From Paraburkholderia edwinii (GTDB lineage: Bacteria > Pseudomonadota > Gammaproteobacteria > Burkholderiales > Burkholderiaceae): DNA of 64,000 nt. Location of the stretch: positions 1,240,001 to 1,304,000 of the forward strand of contig NZ_CP080096.1 of NCBI RefSeq assembly GCF_019428685.1. Direction: 5' to 3'. Shown here one piece after another: positions 63,108 through 64,000 of the stretch. Every line of letters starts with the position of its first letter. Within the stretch, counting starts at the first letter, position 1. Below the pieces are notes generated by a model. It saw only the letters and a program-made list of their open reading frames with translations, was not told the DNA's origin and did not search any database. A program made the position numbers and the translations under genes.

Positions 63108-63213
63108 TTCCCGACTCCTTGTTTGCTCGCCGGTGTTGGCGTGAAGTCATGGTGATTTATTTGTCCGTTGACGGGTAGAATGGCTGAACGACTTTCAGTT
63201 ATTCGCCAGCCAA

Positions 63214-64000
63214 ATGAATGACAAACTATCCGTGCTGCGGCTTTTCACGCGGGTCGCCCGTACGTCGAGCTTTACGAAAGCGGGGCGCGAACTGGGAATC
63301 AGCCAGCCATCGGTGTCGAGGCAGATTTCGGAACTCGAAGTGGACGTGGGAACCGCGCTCTTCGTCAGAAGCACACGCGCGGTGAAACTGACCGAGGCGG
63401 GCGTCGACTATCTGATGCGTGTCGAGGCGATTCTCGAAGCGCTCGAAGAGGCCGATCTTGTGGCTCGCGGTACCTCGGAACTGCGCGGTCGCCTGCGCGT
63501 CGCGCTATCGACGAGCTTCGGCATCCGCGAGGTGATTCCGCGCATCGGGCGTTTCATGGCGCGGCATCCCGCGTTGCACATCGACTTGCTGATGTCGGAC
63601 GATCGGCAGGATCTGATTGCGGAAGGCGTCGATGTGGCGATCCGGTTCGGTGCGCTACCGGATTCGACTGCGAGATCGAGGCTTATCGGACGTTCACCGC
63701 GAATGCTTGTGGCTTCGCCTGAGTATCTGGCGCGCGCGGGGCGGCCTGTCGAGCCATCCGATCTGAGCGAGCATGCATTCGTGCTGGGGCCATCGAGCGC
63801 GGCTTCATTGGGATGGACGCTCCGCAAAGGCGGACGCGAGTTTGTTTTGCGCGGACAGGGGCCCGTGCAGGCGCAAGGACAAGGACGCCTGACGACTACC
63901 GTCAACGAGGGCGCGACGGCCGCGGCGATCGCCGGGCTGGGTATTTTGACCGTCGGTTTGTGGGGGTGCCGAAGCGAGCTTGCGGATGGGCGCCTCGTGC
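63214..64000 (+). CDS. LysR family transcriptional regulator (3' end outside window)
   Basis: The frame starts at ATG 63214 and stays open to the last base, giving 262 codons of an expected 300. The HTH (LFTRVARTSSFTKAGRELGI, then SQPSVSRQISELEVDVGTALF) and RGRLRVALSTSFG are typical of the CrgA/DmlR-like LysR group. The effector domain is nearly complete. It is divergent from the peroxiredoxin-like gene and probably regulates it. Confidence 0.87.
   Translation, partial: MNDKLSVLRLFTRVARTSSFTKAGRELGISQPSVSRQISELEVDVGTALFVRSTRAVKLTEAGVDYLMRVEAILEALEEADLVARGTSELRGRLRVALSTSFGIREVIPRIGRFMARHPALHIDLLMSDDRQDLIAEGVDVAIRFGALPDSTARSRLIGRSPRMLVASPEYLARAGRPVEPSDLSEHAFVLGPSSAASLGWTLRKGGREFVLRGQGPVQAQGQGRLTTTVNEGATAAAIAGLGILTVGLWGCRSELADGRLV

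Overview
The window is high-GC DNA from a beta-proteobacterium of the Burkholderiaceae, most likely a Paraburkholderia, Caballeronia or Burkholderia chromosome. The evidence is two general porins of the Burkholderia trimeric type, a TctC/Bug binding protein, a PenA-like class A beta-lactamase, many LysR regulators each paired with a divergent gene, and NodT-type efflux outer membrane lipoproteins. No rRNA, tRNA, CRISPR, insertion sequence or phage gene was seen. The first gene (TetR) and the last gene (LysR) are cut by the window ends.

Layout. 1-4858: a TetR gene divergent from an EmrA/EmrB/outer-membrane-factor efflux operon, with a palindromic operator between them. 4886-6783: LysR and an EamA permease. 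6952-10556: an orphan histidine kinase, an aldehyde dehydrogenase and an M24 peptidase. 10703-11114: a decayed Hsp70/YegD-like pseudogene. 11417-23496: a catabolic island with a porin, a GntR regulator, a 4,5-dihydroxyphthalate-decarboxylase-like protein, a TctC-VOC-TctB-TctA set, a split ChrA pair, an MmgE/PrpD protein, an MFS permease and an SDR that lacks its catalytic residues. 23616-24215: LysE.

24403-32193 is one leftward unit: ExbB, ExbD, TonB, a TonB-dependent receptor, a GH92 alpha-mannosidase and a PI-specific phospholipase C. It looks like a self-contained system for scavenging mannosylated, possibly inositol-lipid-linked, glycans. 32547-36243: MFS and LysR divergent pair, then a class A beta-lactamase. 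36486-43572: cytochrome P450, a large SAM-cyclase-ATPase-TPR protein and, convergent with it, a SulP-STAS-cNMP transporter. This is a candidate cyclic-nucleotide-controlled anion transport module.

44013-51897: a porin, AraC, an FAD/NAD(P)-binding protein, then a GalB-like hydratase, a GalC/LigK-like aldolase and a beta-hydroxyacid dehydrogenase, which correspond to the lower protocatechuate 4,5-cleavage/gallate route. These are followed by a LysR regulator with two N-terminal HTH domains. 51992-54940: a second SulP and an unrecognised protein. 55090-59920: an AI-2E-type permease, outer membrane factor, HlyD and DUF2955 operon. 59989-64000: a YSC84/SYLF lipoprotein, an internally duplicated periplasmic protein, an unknown exported protein, a peroxiredoxin-like protein and a partial LysR gene.

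How it fits together. The window is accessory in character: import and catabolism of aromatic or tricarboxylic acids, glycan scavenging, and several efflux systems, each with a local regulator. The sequence also shows several clear dyads. Two of them occur in front of different operons at nearly the same distance from the start codon, and a 19-bp element is shared by the porin and GntR promoters of the catabolic island.
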